Of a stretch of DNA of 64,000 nucleotides, positions 50,553 to 58,991 are shown in pieces. The stretch comes from JAEUKH01 sp964447205 (GTDB lineage: Bacteria > Myxococcota_A > Polyangia > Polyangiales > Ga0077539): contig CAYUSB010000033.1 in the NCBI GenBank assembly GCA_964447205.1, forward strand, positions 1 through 64,000, given 5' to 3'. Under the pieces are notes generated by a model. That model searched no databases and had not been told where the DNA came from. It saw nothing but the letters and a program-made list of their open reading frames with translations. Within the stretch, counting starts at the first letter, position 1. The number at the start of each line of letters is the position of its first letter. The position numbers were made by a program, and so were the translations under genes.

Positions 50553-51950
50553 TCAAGGGGCAGGGGCCGGCGCCGGGCGGGCGGAGGGCTCGGGGGTCGG
50601 GCTCGGGGTCGGGGCTACGTCGGGCGTCCGGGCGGGCTCGGGGGTCGGGGCCCCTGCGCCGAGGCCCGGGAGCTGGAGCCCTGGTCCCGGGAAGGTGATC
50701 CCGGGCCGGGGGTTTTCTTCGAGGGGGTCGTTGCCCCGCGGGCGTCGGGGGCGGTCGCGCAGGAAGAGGTTGGCCACCTCGCTCGCGGCCCGGGCGGCCC
50801 GCTCCAGGCTCTGCACCTGCGGGGGCGTGACCGCGAGGGTGACCACCGTGTGCCGGGCCTCGGTGGTGGTCTGGATGGCCCCGATCACCTGCCGTGCGGT
50901 GGTGATCCCGGCGTCGACCTCGTCGATCTTCTGCCGCATCTCGGGGGCCGTGAGGGCCACCACGAGTTGGGCCGCCCGGAGCTGCCCCTGGGCCTCTTCC
51001 AACATCCGCAGGCCCTCGCTGCGTCGGGCCACGATGAGCCCCTGGACGGCCGCGCTGAAGGTCGTGGCCTGGCTCGCCTGGGGCAGCTCGAACCGGGCCC
51101 GCATCGTCACCCCTCCGGCCGACACGTTGAGCCCGAAGCCCACGGTCTGCACTTCGCGCGCGAGGGAGAGGTTGGGCAGGGAGGGGTTGTCGCGCACGAG
51201 GCCGTCGACAAACTCCCCGGCCGACTGCGGATTCTGCCGCCGGATCTGGGCCGCGTCGGCGGCCACCTCGAGCACGTTGGACCCGCCGAGGACGCCGAGC
51301 ATCCGGGCTACGGGGGCGTCGTCGCGCAGCCCCGGGACCGTGCCGTACGCGAGCCCGAGGGCCGTGGGGAGGTAGGGGCGCTCGGCCATCAGGACGCTTC
51401 CGTCGCGGAAGTGCAGGGCGGCCGCCCGGGCCTCGGGCTCTGCCCCGGGGCGGGCCACGGCGTAGGCCGTACGGCCGTCGACCTCGAGGGGGCGCAGCGA
51501 CTCCTGGCTGCGGCCCGAGAGGTACTCCGCGCAGCGGCGGGCCTGGGCCGCGGTGAAGGTGCCGTCGGCGTACACGACGAAGGCCGAGGGGTTGCGGGCC
51601 TCGGTGGCCGCCCGGTCGACCCCGACACGAAAGGTCTGGAGGCTGTCCCAGGGGTCGAACCCACAGTTTTGTGTGAGGCCCCGGTAGGTCTCGCGGGCCT
51701 GACGGGTGAAGTCCGGACCCGCGACGGGGTCGGTTCCCGTGAGGAAGCGGCGCAGGCTCTGGGCAGGGCCGAATCCTCGCAGGGGCGCGAGCTGGCCCCG
51801 GACGACCACCACGCTCTCGGCGGGCAACTGGGACAACGACGCGGCCGTCGCCCCCCCGCGCTTCTTCCAGAGATAGAGCGCCGTGCCCGTCAAGCCCCCG
51901 AGGGCGACGAGCACCGCGGCGGATGCGCCGAGGAGGGCCTTGTTGTTCAC
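50553..51950 (-). CDS. Membrane-anchored protein of unknown function
   Basis: A 465-residue protein. The N-terminus (about 5-28, LLGASAAVLVALGGLTGTALYLW followed by KKR) is an uncleaved signal anchor. The periplasmic part alternates alpha and beta segments without a motif I recognise; an N-terminal LPAESVVVVRGQLAPL and a long central helix pair (about 310-365) stand out. The last 60 residues are Pro/Thr/Glu-rich. It resembles DUF3352-type exported proteins in general layout only. It lies upstream of the sigma gene on the same strand, 61 bases apart, so it may be in the same transcript. Confidence 0.8.
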   Translation of the reverse strand: MNNKALLGASAAVLVALGGLTGTALYLWKKRGGATAASLSQLPAESVVVVRGQLAPLRGFGPAQSLRRFLTGTDPVAGPDFTRQARETYRGLTQNCGFDPWDSLQTFRVGVDRAATEARNPSAFVVYADGTFTAAQARRCAEYLSGRSQESLRPLEVDGRTAYAVARPGAEPEARAAALHFRDGSVLMAERPYLPTALGLAYGTVPGLRDDAPVARMLGVLGGSNVLEVAADAAQIRRQNPQSAGEFVDGLVRDNPSLPNLSLAREVQTVGFGLNVSAGGVTMRARFELPQASQATTFSAAVQGLIVARRSEGLRMLEEAQGQLRAAQLVVALTAPEMRQKIDEVDAGITTARQVIGAIQTTTEARHTVVTLAVTPPQVQSLERAARAASEVANLFLRDRPRRPRGNDPLEENPRPGITFPGPGLQLPGLGAGAPTPEPARTPDVAPTPSPTPEPSARPAPAPAP

Positions 51951-52045
51951 GCGCGAGCCTTTGGTCCTTCGCCGCGCAGAGGGTCAACGCGCGGCGGGCC
52001 CATCGTACCCACCTCGCGCGTCCACGCAACGCACGAATGCCAGGG

Positions 52046-52768
52046 TCAGGGCCCGGGGCTCTGGTGCAGGGCGGCGATGGCGTCGAGGTCGAAGCCCGCG
52101 GCCGGGGCCGTGGGCCCCTGGGTCGCGAGGTCGCGGACCCGCACGAAGCGGGCCCGAGAGACCCCCACCGCGGCGAGGTCGAAGGGTTCGCCCCCGGACA
52201 CCCGGGGGTCGAGGGGGCAGAGGGCGTAGGGGGGGGCTGCGTAGACGGGTTCCCATCCGGCGCAGTGGGTGTGGGGGTGTGGGCCGGCGGGGTCGCAGGG
52301 GAAGGTCACCCAGGTGACCCCGTCGTCGGAGACCGAGACCTCGCCGAGCTCGTGCCAGTAGCGCAGGTCGGCCCCGGGCACGAGGAAGGGATTCTCAAAC
52401 ACGGTGAAGTCTGGCCCCGGCCCGTCGACGAGGGGCGGGTCGAAGCCGAGCACGATCACCCCGCCCTGACCGAGCGACACCACGTCGGTGCCGCCCCGCA
52501 GGTCGCCCGCGCCGTGAGGCGGTCCGAGCACGATGTCGGGCATCTGGTCGTGGCCGAAGCTCGCCCCAGGCCCGGGTTGAAACAGCGCCACCGAGGTGGC
52601 GAAGGGGCCGCCCACCACCCGGCCGTCGGGCCTCCGGGCGGCGTCGTCGAAGGCGCAGGGCGGGGCGTCGGAGAGGCTGGCATCCGAGAGGTCGTCGTGC
52701 CCGGGGCCGCCCTCGCCGCATCCGGCGAGGAGGGCCACGAGGGCCGCGGTCGTAGGCCATCGGCTCAC
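52046..52768 (-). CDS. Cell-surface lipoprotein coupled to propeller lipoprotein
   Basis: A 240-residue lipoprotein starting at a GTG that overlaps the TGA of the upstream gene (GTGA). Signal TTAALVALLAGC has lipobox LAGC. The mature part contains a distinctive conserved-looking core: FGHDQMPDIVLGPPHGAG, VSLGQGGVIVLGFDPPLVDG, GPDFTVFENPF, then EVSVSDDGVTWVTFPCD and a C-terminal ARFVRVRDL. The discoidin-like beta layout and paired cysteines suggest a secreted binding module. Proteins of this type are often encoded beside propeller surface proteins and TonB receptors; here only the propeller partner is adjacent. Confidence 0.8.
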   Translation of the reverse strand: MSRWPTTAALVALLAGCGEGGPGHDDLSDASLSDAPPCAFDDAARRPDGRVVGGPFATSVALFQPGPGASFGHDQMPDIVLGPPHGAGDLRGGTDVVSLGQGGVIVLGFDPPLVDGPGPDFTVFENPFLVPGADLRYWHELGEVSVSDDGVTWVTFPCDPAGPHPHTHCAGWEPVYAAPPYALCPLDPRVSGGEPFDLAAVGVSRARFVRVRDLATQGPTAPAAGFDLDAIAALHQSPGP

Positions 52769-54126
52769 GGCACGAAGGCGATCCCGTACGGCGGGAGGCT
52801 CCCGACCGACAGGGGGGTCGGGGTGAGGCTCATCCCCGTCGGGGACAAGACGCGCACCCCGGCCGCGCCCATGCTCCGGTCGAGGATCCAGACGTTGCCG
52901 TCGGGGCTTCGGGCGATCCCGCCGAGGTCGGGGGCCGTCAGGACCGGGGCCGAGACCGTGCCCGTCGACAGGTCGAACGGAACCACCCGGGCCTCGCGTC
53001 CGCCCCCCATGACGAAGCGGTACACGATGGCCAGGCCGCGGTCTTCGGTGAGCATCACGAGGTGCTGGAGGTCGCCCCCGAGGGCCATCTCGGTCACGGC
53101 CATGCCCACGGGGCGCAGGGTGGCCGCGTCGAGGGCCTCGATGGCCCCGTCGAGGACGTTGGGGGCCATGAAGGGCTGGTTTCCCGCGGAGGCGAACACG
53201 AGCCTGCCCCCGGGGGTGGCCACGGCGGCCACGGGGTTGCGGTGCCGGAGCGCCACGGGCTGGGTCCCCGGGGTGGCCGGGTCGGCGTCGATCAGGGCGT
53301 CGGTCCGGGTGTCGATCACCGCCACCGACCCGAGGGCCGCGGGCGCGAACGACGCGAGGTTTTGCAGTACGACGAAGACCCGGTCGCCCACCCGCAGGAG
53401 CTCGCTCGCCTCGGGAGACCCCGAGGGGTCGGTGTCGGCCATGGCCCGCACCGGGGCGAGGTCGATCGACCCGATGACCGCCGAGGCCCCGTCGCGGGAG
53501 GGGTCGACGATGGCCACCCGCGACAGGGCGTACTGGGTCACGTAGGCCCGGGTGGGGGAGAGGACCTCCACGTCGTAGGGGTTGACCTGGTAGGGGCCCG
53601 TTCCGGCGTCGGGGAGCATGGCCCGCAGGGGGATCGTGCGGACCACGGCGGGCAGGTTGGACGGGTCGAGCACGGCGAGGGCGTCGTTGCCGCGCAGGAG
53701 GGTGAAGACCCGGCACCCCGACTGCACCGGGAGATGATCCTGGTCGGGGGCCATCGCCATCGGCACGTTGAGGGTCGGGGGAGCGATCGTGCCGAGGGCG
53801 TAGCCGCCGATCATGAAGTTGCTGGTGGTGACCAGGGCCCGGGTGAGGGGGCACCCCGGCCCCGTGCCCGCGTCGGTGGAGTTGCCCGCGTCGGAGGAGG
53901 AGCCCGCGTCGGAGGAGGAGCCCGCGTCGGTGGAGGGGCCCGCGTCGGTGGGGTTGCCCACGTCGGGGAGGGGGCCCGTATCGGCGGAGAAGCCGGAGTC
54001 AGCGGGGTTGCCCGCGTCGGAGGAGGTGCCCGCGTCGGGGCTGGGGGCCGGGTCGTCGCTGCATCCAGCGAAGCCGAGGGCCTGAACCGAGAGGAGACCG
54101 AGGACGAGACGGAGACGAGGAGCCAT
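52765..54126 (-). CDS. Beta-propeller lipoprotein (YVTN/DUF5074-like) with hexapeptide tether
   Basis: A 453-residue lipoprotein. Signal VLGLLSVQALGFAGC has lipobox FAGC. The next 60 residues are ten SSDAGN-type hexapeptides. From about 100 to the end there are recurring blades (RVFTLLRGNDALAVLDPSNL, RAYVTQYALSRVAIVDPSRD, RVFVVLQNLASF, AVIDTRTDALI, WILDRSMGAAG) typical of YVTN or DUF5074-like seven-bladed propellers. Relatives in other phyla bind ligands at the surface, including cobamides in Bacteroides BtuG. Such a ligand here is speculative. It is translationally coupled to the surface lipoprotein downstream. Confidence 0.82.
   Translation of the reverse strand: MAPRLRLVLGLLSVQALGFAGCSDDPAPSPDAGTSSDAGNPADSGFSADTGPLPDVGNPTDAGPSTDAGSSSDAGSSSDAGNSTDAGTGPGCPLTRALVTTSNFMIGGYALGTIAPPTLNVPMAMAPDQDHLPVQSGCRVFTLLRGNDALAVLDPSNLPAVVRTIPLRAMLPDAGTGPYQVNPYDVEVLSPTRAYVTQYALSRVAIVDPSRDGASAVIGSIDLAPVRAMADTDPSGSPEASELLRVGDRVFVVLQNLASFAPAALGSVAVIDTRTDALIDADPATPGTQPVALRHRNPVAAVATPGGRLVFASAGNQPFMAPNVLDGAIEALDAATLRPVGMAVTEMALGGDLQHLVMLTEDRGLAIVYRFVMGGGREARVVPFDLSTGTVSAPVLTAPDLGGIARSPDGNVWILDRSMGAAGVRVLSPTGMSLTPTPLSVGSLPPYGIAFVP
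53867..54046 (-). repeat. 18-bp repeat, ten units, in lipoprotein tether
   Basis: Ten consecutive 18-bp units. On the plus strand most begin cccgcgtcgg and end gag, gtg, ggg or ttg; two in the middle are identical. Read on the minus strand they encode (S/T/N)xDAG-type hexapeptides. Length changes by whole units would preserve the frame. Confidence 0.8.
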
Positions 54127-54589
54127 GGACACGCACCGTTGCGCCGCACGCACCCGCGCGGCGTGGCATTGGTTTCGCGTGTGTCCTCGCGGCGCACCGA
54201 GCCCCGCCCGACCTCAGGAGAAGCCCGAAGGCTTCGACCCCAAACGCCGAACGTCGCTGGACGTCCACAATTGACTCCGTGACCCGAGACACCCCGCGGG
54301 AACACACGCGTCGCGAGAGACGGCCGGTCTCCTGGCTCCCGGATCGTCCGACCCGCGCCGTTGCCCTTCCACCGACTGCACGAAGCAGTCGACGTGGGCG
54401 TTCGTTCCGCGTGGGAGCGCGGTGCGTGGGTCGTCCCCGGATACAGTGGCGGGGGCCGCATCGGCTTTGCACCGAACTTCCCGAGCACCGTCCTCGCAGA
54501 AACAAGTTGTCAGCGCCTGGAGGCCGCCCGGGATTTCTCCCGTCCGACCCTCACGCGGCGCGCACCCTACGCGCTCCCTCCCCGACCCG
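54127..54589. other. 463-bp gene-free interval with small palindromes
   Basis: I see no convincing gene. Frames are open on several strands but the translations are Arg/Pro/Ser-rich and motif-free. Structures visible: GAAGCC-CGAA-GGCTTC tetraloop hairpin (54220-54235), the perfect palindrome TGGACGTCCA (54258-54267) followed directly by CAATTG (54268-54273), and a 7-bp hairpin CGACTGC/GCAGTCG with loop ACGAA (54373-54391). It must hold the promoter of the propeller-lipoprotein operon and the end of the MOT1 transcript. It could also be a decayed gene. Confidence 0.5.
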
Positions 54590-55735
54590 TCAAGCCCGCA
54601 CCCAGCCCCGGCGTTGGGCCCACGCGAGGCCGACCCCGAGGACCATCCCCACCGCATACCCGTAGGGCAGGGCCGCGCACGCGACCGCCACCAGGAGGCA
54701 CACCAGCCGGTCGTTGGGGTCGTCGAAGACGTCGCGGGACAGGGCCATCAGCCCCAGGGCTTCAAGCAGCAGCACCACCCCTAAGATGGGCATCGGAAAC
54801 ACCCCCACCACCGTACGAAACCCCGGGGCGAAGAAGAGCCCCAGGGTCAGCCAGAAGAGGCCGTAGAGCACCGGGGCCCCGCCCGTTCGGGCTCCAAACC
54901 CGTGGAAGCCCACCATGCCCCCGCAGCCATGACAGACCGGGACCCCGCCCAGGAGGGGGGCCACGAGGTTCATGGCGGCGTAGGTGAGGCCGATCTGCCG
55001 CACGGTGACGGCCCGGTCGGGGAAGAGGTCGCGGCTGGTCTGGCTCGTGGCCAGGACGCTGTTTCCCAGGGACAGTGGAAACTGCGGCAGAGCCAGGGCC
55101 ACCGCCCCGAGGGCGATCTCGGCCCCACTCGGGACCCGCGGGGTGGGCAGCCGAAAGCCCACCGACTGGGCCACCTCCGCGAGCGACACCCGGGTGGCCA
55201 ATGCGTAGAGCACCGCCATCCCGAGCACCACCAGGGGCCCTGGAATCCGCCGTTGTCCGCGCAGGGCCAGGAGGCCCACAAGGGACGCGAGCCCGAGGCC
55301 GTACCCGACGAGGCCCTCCCGGGGCAGGTACTCTTTCAGGCTGAGGGTCGCGAGCGAGATCCCGAGCCCGAGCTGGATGCCCCGCACCACGGACCGCGGG
55401 ACGGCCGCTGCGAGCCGCTCCAGGAGCCCCGTCAGGGTGAGCAGGAGCATCACGGCCCCGAGCACCAGCCCCCCGCCCGCGAGGACCCCGGGGGCGAAAC
55501 GTTGGGTCAGCATGATGGCGGCCATGGCCTTGAGGGGCTGGACGGGCATGGGGATCCCGTAGAGGACCCCCATCACGATCTGCAGGATCCCGAAGACCCC
55601 GCACACGCTGGCCGCGTCGAGGCCGCAGGTCGCGATGAGCCCCACGAGGAGCGGGAGGTCGGTCCCCACATCGCCGAAGGCCCCCGCGAGCTCGTGGCGG
55701 TCAAACCGGATCCGCGGCACCGTGGCGGAAGTCAT
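54590..55735 (-). CDS. MOT1-type molybdate/sulfate transporter
   Basis: A 381-residue inner-membrane protein with about ten helices. It matches the MOT1 (MFS_MOT1) branch of the SulP-related transporters: the opening DRHELAGAFGDVGTDLPLLVGL, LYGIPMPVQPLKAMAA, and the C-terminal VPVCHGCGGMVGFHGFGARTGG carry the two conserved motifs of the family. High-affinity molybdate uptake is the known role of plant and bacterial members. Molybdate could serve nitrate reductase or other Mo enzymes; a NarM-like gene lies 8.5 kb upstream. Its ATG overlaps the stop of the upstream GT-C-like gene (ATGA). Confidence 0.88.
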   Translation of the reverse strand: MTSATVPRIRFDRHELAGAFGDVGTDLPLLVGLIATCGLDAASVCGVFGILQIVMGVLYGIPMPVQPLKAMAAIMLTQRFAPGVLAGGGLVLGAVMLLLTLTGLLERLAAAVPRSVVRGIQLGLGISLATLSLKEYLPREGLVGYGLGLASLVGLLALRGQRRIPGPLVVLGMAVLYALATRVSLAEVAQSVGFRLPTPRVPSGAEIALGAVALALPQFPLSLGNSVLATSQTSRDLFPDRAVTVRQIGLTYAAMNLVAPLLGGVPVCHGCGGMVGFHGFGARTGGAPVLYGLFWLTLGLFFAPGFRTVVGVFPMPILGVVLLLEALGLMALSRDVFDDPNDRLVCLLVAVACAALPYGYAVGMVLGVGLAWAQRRGWVRA

Positions 55736-57939
55736 GGAGCCCGAAAGGCGCGGAGCCAGGAGGCGAGGGCTCCGCCGGGGTCGCCCTGTTCGGCGAGGCG
55801 ACGGGCCCGGGCCCGCGAGGCGGCGGGGGTCTCGTTGGCGGGAACGGAGGCGGTGGGAGGGGGGCCGGGAGGGGGCGGTCGGGGGGGCTCGAAGGCCGAC
55901 TGGACGTAGCGGGTGACTGCGACGTTTTCGGGCTTCACGGCGAGGCCGAGGGGGAGCAGGAGCAGGAGGGTCACGGCGCTCGCGGCGAGGCCGTGGGCGA
56001 GGGCGGGAAGGGGCCTGCGGGCGTCGCCCTTGAGCACGAGGAAGGCCGCGGCGGCCAGGGCCACGAAGAAGACCGACATCGAGGCGAGGCCCTTGAGCCC
56101 GAGGAGGTGGCCGGCGTTGTGGGGCACGAAATTGCCACGGAGCAGCGGCATCATCATCTCGAAGAAGGGGGCCGTGTACTCCACGGGGAGGTGCGGAAAC
56201 CACGCCGAGGGAAGGCCCGTGACCAGGAGCGAGGCCACCGTGGCCCCGGCGGCGAAGATCGTCACGGCGGCCCGGCGTGCGGCCACCGCGGGGCTGTGCG
56301 GGTGGTGGCTGAGGAGCAGCCCGTCGAGGGTGGCCAGGGCGGCGAGGCCCAGGACCGGGACGAGGGTCACGAGGTACCGGGGGCCCACCTGCCAGCCTCC
56401 GCGCCAGTTGTTCATCATCCCGATGAGGTGGGTGAGGAGCAGGATGGACAGGGCCATGGTGGCCCCGAGGGCCCGGTCGGGGCGGGCGGGGGACGGGAGG
56501 CGGAGGGTTCCGAGGGCGATGACGGTGAGGGCCAGGAGGGTCACCCAGGGGCCCATCCCGGCGTGCAGGCCGTCGTGCACGACCGCGTGGGCTCTGGCGA
56601 CCAGGGCGATCTTGACGAGGGCCCCGAGGGCGCACGCCCCGAGGAGGACCGAGGCCAGGTCGCGGCGCAGGCGGGCCGTGGCGGACATGGGGCCGTCGAG
56701 CCAGGCGGGGCGCAGATAGGCCCCGAGGCCGAGGAAGGCCGCGAGGAAGATGGCCGTCGAGGGCACGAGCCCGAAGGCCGGGTCAAACCACAGCCGCAGC
56801 CCGGCCTCCCAGGAGAACTGCGTGGCCCCGAAGAATCCCTGGCTGGTCTCCTCACGAAACGTGGCGTTCTCCAGGAAGCTGTAGCCGGGCTTGAAGGGGC
56901 TGCCGAAGCAGCGCTTGTGGTAGAAGAGGGTCAGGCCTGTGGGGAGGGCCCCCCCGAGGCCCGCGAGGGCGAGGCGGGCGGCGCTGCGGGGGGTGAGGGT
57001 GAGGGCGTACGCGGCGGCGGCTCCGAGCCCGGCCGCGAGGGCGGGGAGCTTGTGGTGCTTGAAGGCCAGGGCCCCGGCGAGGCCGAGCAGGGCGGCGGCG
57101 AGGGGCAGGAGGTGGCGGCGACGTTCGGCCCCGAGGGCGGCGATCCACAGGGCCACGGCCAGGGAGGCGGTGGCCGCGGGGTACTCAAACATCGTGATGG
57201 CCGCGCCAAACAAGCCCGCGAGGAACATCAATCCCAACGAAGCCCGCGGAGGGGACCCGGCCCGGGCGGCCTCAGCGTCGCGGGAGCGCACCGTGGCCAG
57301 GGCCATCAGGGCCGCGGCGAAGCAGTACGCGTTGTGGGCGTGGCCCGTGAAGACCTCGCTGTAGGCGAAGAGCGACGAGCCCGCCATCGTGCTGAAGAAC
57401 ACGGCCTCCCGCAGGGTCGCCGACCGCGTCCGAGCCCCCAGAAACCGATGCCAGAACCACGCGAACAGCAGGGCCGGAAATACGTTGGTGAAGAGCCGCA
57501 GGAAGTACGTCACCCGCGTCCGATCGAGGGGCTCGGCCCGGGCCGGGGGCCGGGCGGGGCGGGCGGTGGCCGTCGGGGCCCCCGGGGCCGTCGGGGCCGT
57601 GACCGCAGGGGGCTGCGGGTGGGTGCTGCGCCCGGTGATCTTCGTGAGGGCCCAATAAAACGGGACCCCGAGGTAGCTCGTGCCCGGGGCCTTCGAGCTG
57701 TAGAGCCGCCCCTCCCGGAGCGACTTGTCGTTGGTGTAGCCCCAGAGCTGCTCGATGCGGTTGATGGCGAAGGTCCCGTCGTCGACCACGGCCACCGTCA
57801 TGTAGATTCGTACATTCTCGTTCGGATTGTTTACGACGGAGTGATAAGGGAATACCCAGAGGTACATCACTGCCAGGAGCGCCACGGAGAGCGCGGTCCG
57901 GGCGCGCGAGGGCCGTTGGGGCAGAGGGAGGGCGAGCAT
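55732..57939 (-). CDS. Polytopic GT-C glycosyltransferase-like membrane protein
   Basis: A 735-residue inner-membrane protein with roughly twelve helices. A large first periplasmic loop follows helix 1 (with WVFPYHSVVNNPNENVRIYM and GRLYSSKAPGTSYLGVPFYW), as in dolichyl-phosphate-mannose/PMT-type GT-C transferases that use lipid-linked sugars. The catalytic acidic residue typical of GT-C loop 1 cannot be assigned with confidence (DDG near residue 52 is a candidate). A Pro-rich insert lies at about 105-135 and a cytosolic Pro/Ala-rich C-terminus of about 55 residues follows the last helix. It is coupled to the MOT1 gene by a 4-base overlap. Confidence 0.75.
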   Translation of the reverse strand: MLALPLPQRPSRARTALSVALLAVMYLWVFPYHSVVNNPNENVRIYMTVAVVDDGTFAINRIEQLWGYTNDKSLREGRLYSSKAPGTSYLGVPFYWALTKITGRSTHPQPPAVTAPTAPGAPTATARPARPPARAEPLDRTRVTYFLRLFTNVFPALLFAWFWHRFLGARTRSATLREAVFFSTMAGSSLFAYSEVFTGHAHNAYCFAAALMALATVRSRDAEAARAGSPPRASLGLMFLAGLFGAAITMFEYPAATASLAVALWIAALGAERRRHLLPLAAALLGLAGALAFKHHKLPALAAGLGAAAAYALTLTPRSAARLALAGLGGALPTGLTLFYHKRCFGSPFKPGYSFLENATFREETSQGFFGATQFSWEAGLRLWFDPAFGLVPSTAIFLAAFLGLGAYLRPAWLDGPMSATARLRRDLASVLLGACALGALVKIALVARAHAVVHDGLHAGMGPWVTLLALTVIALGTLRLPSPARPDRALGATMALSILLLTHLIGMMNNWRGGWQVGPRYLVTLVPVLGLAALATLDGLLLSHHPHSPAVAARRAAVTIFAAGATVASLLVTGLPSAWFPHLPVEYTAPFFEMMMPLLRGNFVPHNAGHLLGLKGLASMSVFFVALAAAAFLVLKGDARRPLPALAHGLAASAVTLLLLLPLGLAVKPENVAVTRYVQSAFEPPRPPPPGPPPTASVPANETPAASRARARRLAEQGDPGGALASWLRAFRAP

Positions 57940-58083
57940 CGGGGCCGAACCTGCACCGCGTCCCGGGCTCGCGTCAATCAGGCCTTGCCACGGGGCCCGC
58001 GGGGGTGAAGGTTGCGTCGCGCGTCGCGGCGAGGGCCCCCGGGTGCTAGACCATGCGAAGCGATCGGGTACGGAGGTCTACGT

Positions 58084-58968
58084 ATGGACACGAAATTCGA
58101 CTTCACCGACTACGTCACCGCCCGCAAGGCCGGGCCGACGGGGGTCCGCGGTGAGGGTTATGCCTTCGAGGGCGACCTCCGGGTGATGCGGGCCATGCGC
58201 TCGGCCCGCACGGTCGAGCGCCTGATGGCCCGCTTCGTTCAGCTCAACAAGAGCGTGCTGACGGGGCAGCTCCTGGGCTCGGCGGTGAAGGTGGGGCCCC
58301 AGCAGTTTCCCCGCATTCATCGCATCGTCGAGGAGTGCGCGGCCACCCTCGGGATCGCCCCCCCGCAGGTCTACCTCGTGGGCAACCACACCATCAACGC
58401 GATGACCCTGGGCACCGACGACGACTCCTTCATCATCGTGCACAGCGGGGCCGTCGAGCAGTTTACCGACGACGAGCTGCGCTTCGTCCTCGGCCACGAG
58501 TGCGGCCACGTGCAGAACAACCACGTCGTCTACCTCACCACCCTCAACCTCCTCACGCGCATCGCCACGATGGCCGGGGGAGGGCTCCTGGCCCCGCTCC
58601 TTCTGCCGTTGCAGCTCGCCCTGTCGAGCTGGTCGCGGGCCGCGGAGATCACCTGCGACCGGGCGGGGCTGCTGTGCTGCCGCGACCCGAAGGTGGCCAC
58701 CAACTCGTTTCTCAAGCTCGCCGTAGGCTCGCGCAAGCTCTTCGAGGAGCTCAACACCGAGGCCTACCTCGACCAGCTCCGGGAGGGCCGGGTGGGCCTC
58801 GGGCGCGTGGGCGAGATCACGGCCTCGCACCCCTTCCTGACGAAGCGGGTCGAGGCGGTGCGGATCTTCGCCGAGAGCGCCCTGTATCGCAGCGCCCTCG
58901 GGACCGGCGGAGGCTTCGACCGGGCCGAGCTGGAGCGCCGTACGATCGAGCTGGTCAAGGTACTGTAA
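58084..58968 (+). CDS. M48-family zinc metallopeptidase
   Basis: A 294-residue protease. Zinc motif HECGH at 138-142 (in FVLGHECGHVQNNH), with the third ligand in AAEITCDRAGLL (ExxxD). Two hydrophobic segments at about 165-190 resemble the membrane hairpin of HtpX/Ste24-type M48 proteases, so a membrane-associated quality-control role is likely. GGAGG precedes the ATG at a good distance. The length is normal. It is followed 23 bases later by the dynamin-like GTPase gene, probably in one transcript. Confidence 0.9.
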   Translation: MDTKFDFTDYVTARKAGPTGVRGEGYAFEGDLRVMRAMRSARTVERLMARFVQLNKSVLTGQLLGSAVKVGPQQFPRIHRIVEECAATLGIAPPQVYLVGNHTINAMTLGTDDDSFIIVHSGAVEQFTDDELRFVLGHECGHVQNNHVVYLTTLNLLTRIATMAGGGLLAPLLLPLQLALSSWSRAAEITCDRAGLLCCRDPKVATNSFLKLAVGSRKLFEELNTEAYLDQLREGRVGLGRVGEITASHPFLTKRVEAVRIFAESALYRSALGTGGGFDRAELERRTIELVKVL

Positions 58969-58991
58969 GAAGGGTGACGTGAGGAGAGGGC

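Noticed and set aside
53867..54046. CRISPR-like or satellite array
   Set aside because: Contiguous 18-bp units in frame encoding a lipoprotein tether; no spacers.
54361..54987. Plus-strand frames of 120-208 codons before the MOT1 gene
   Set aside because: Arg/Pro/Ser-rich, no start signal and partly antisense to the MOT1 gene.
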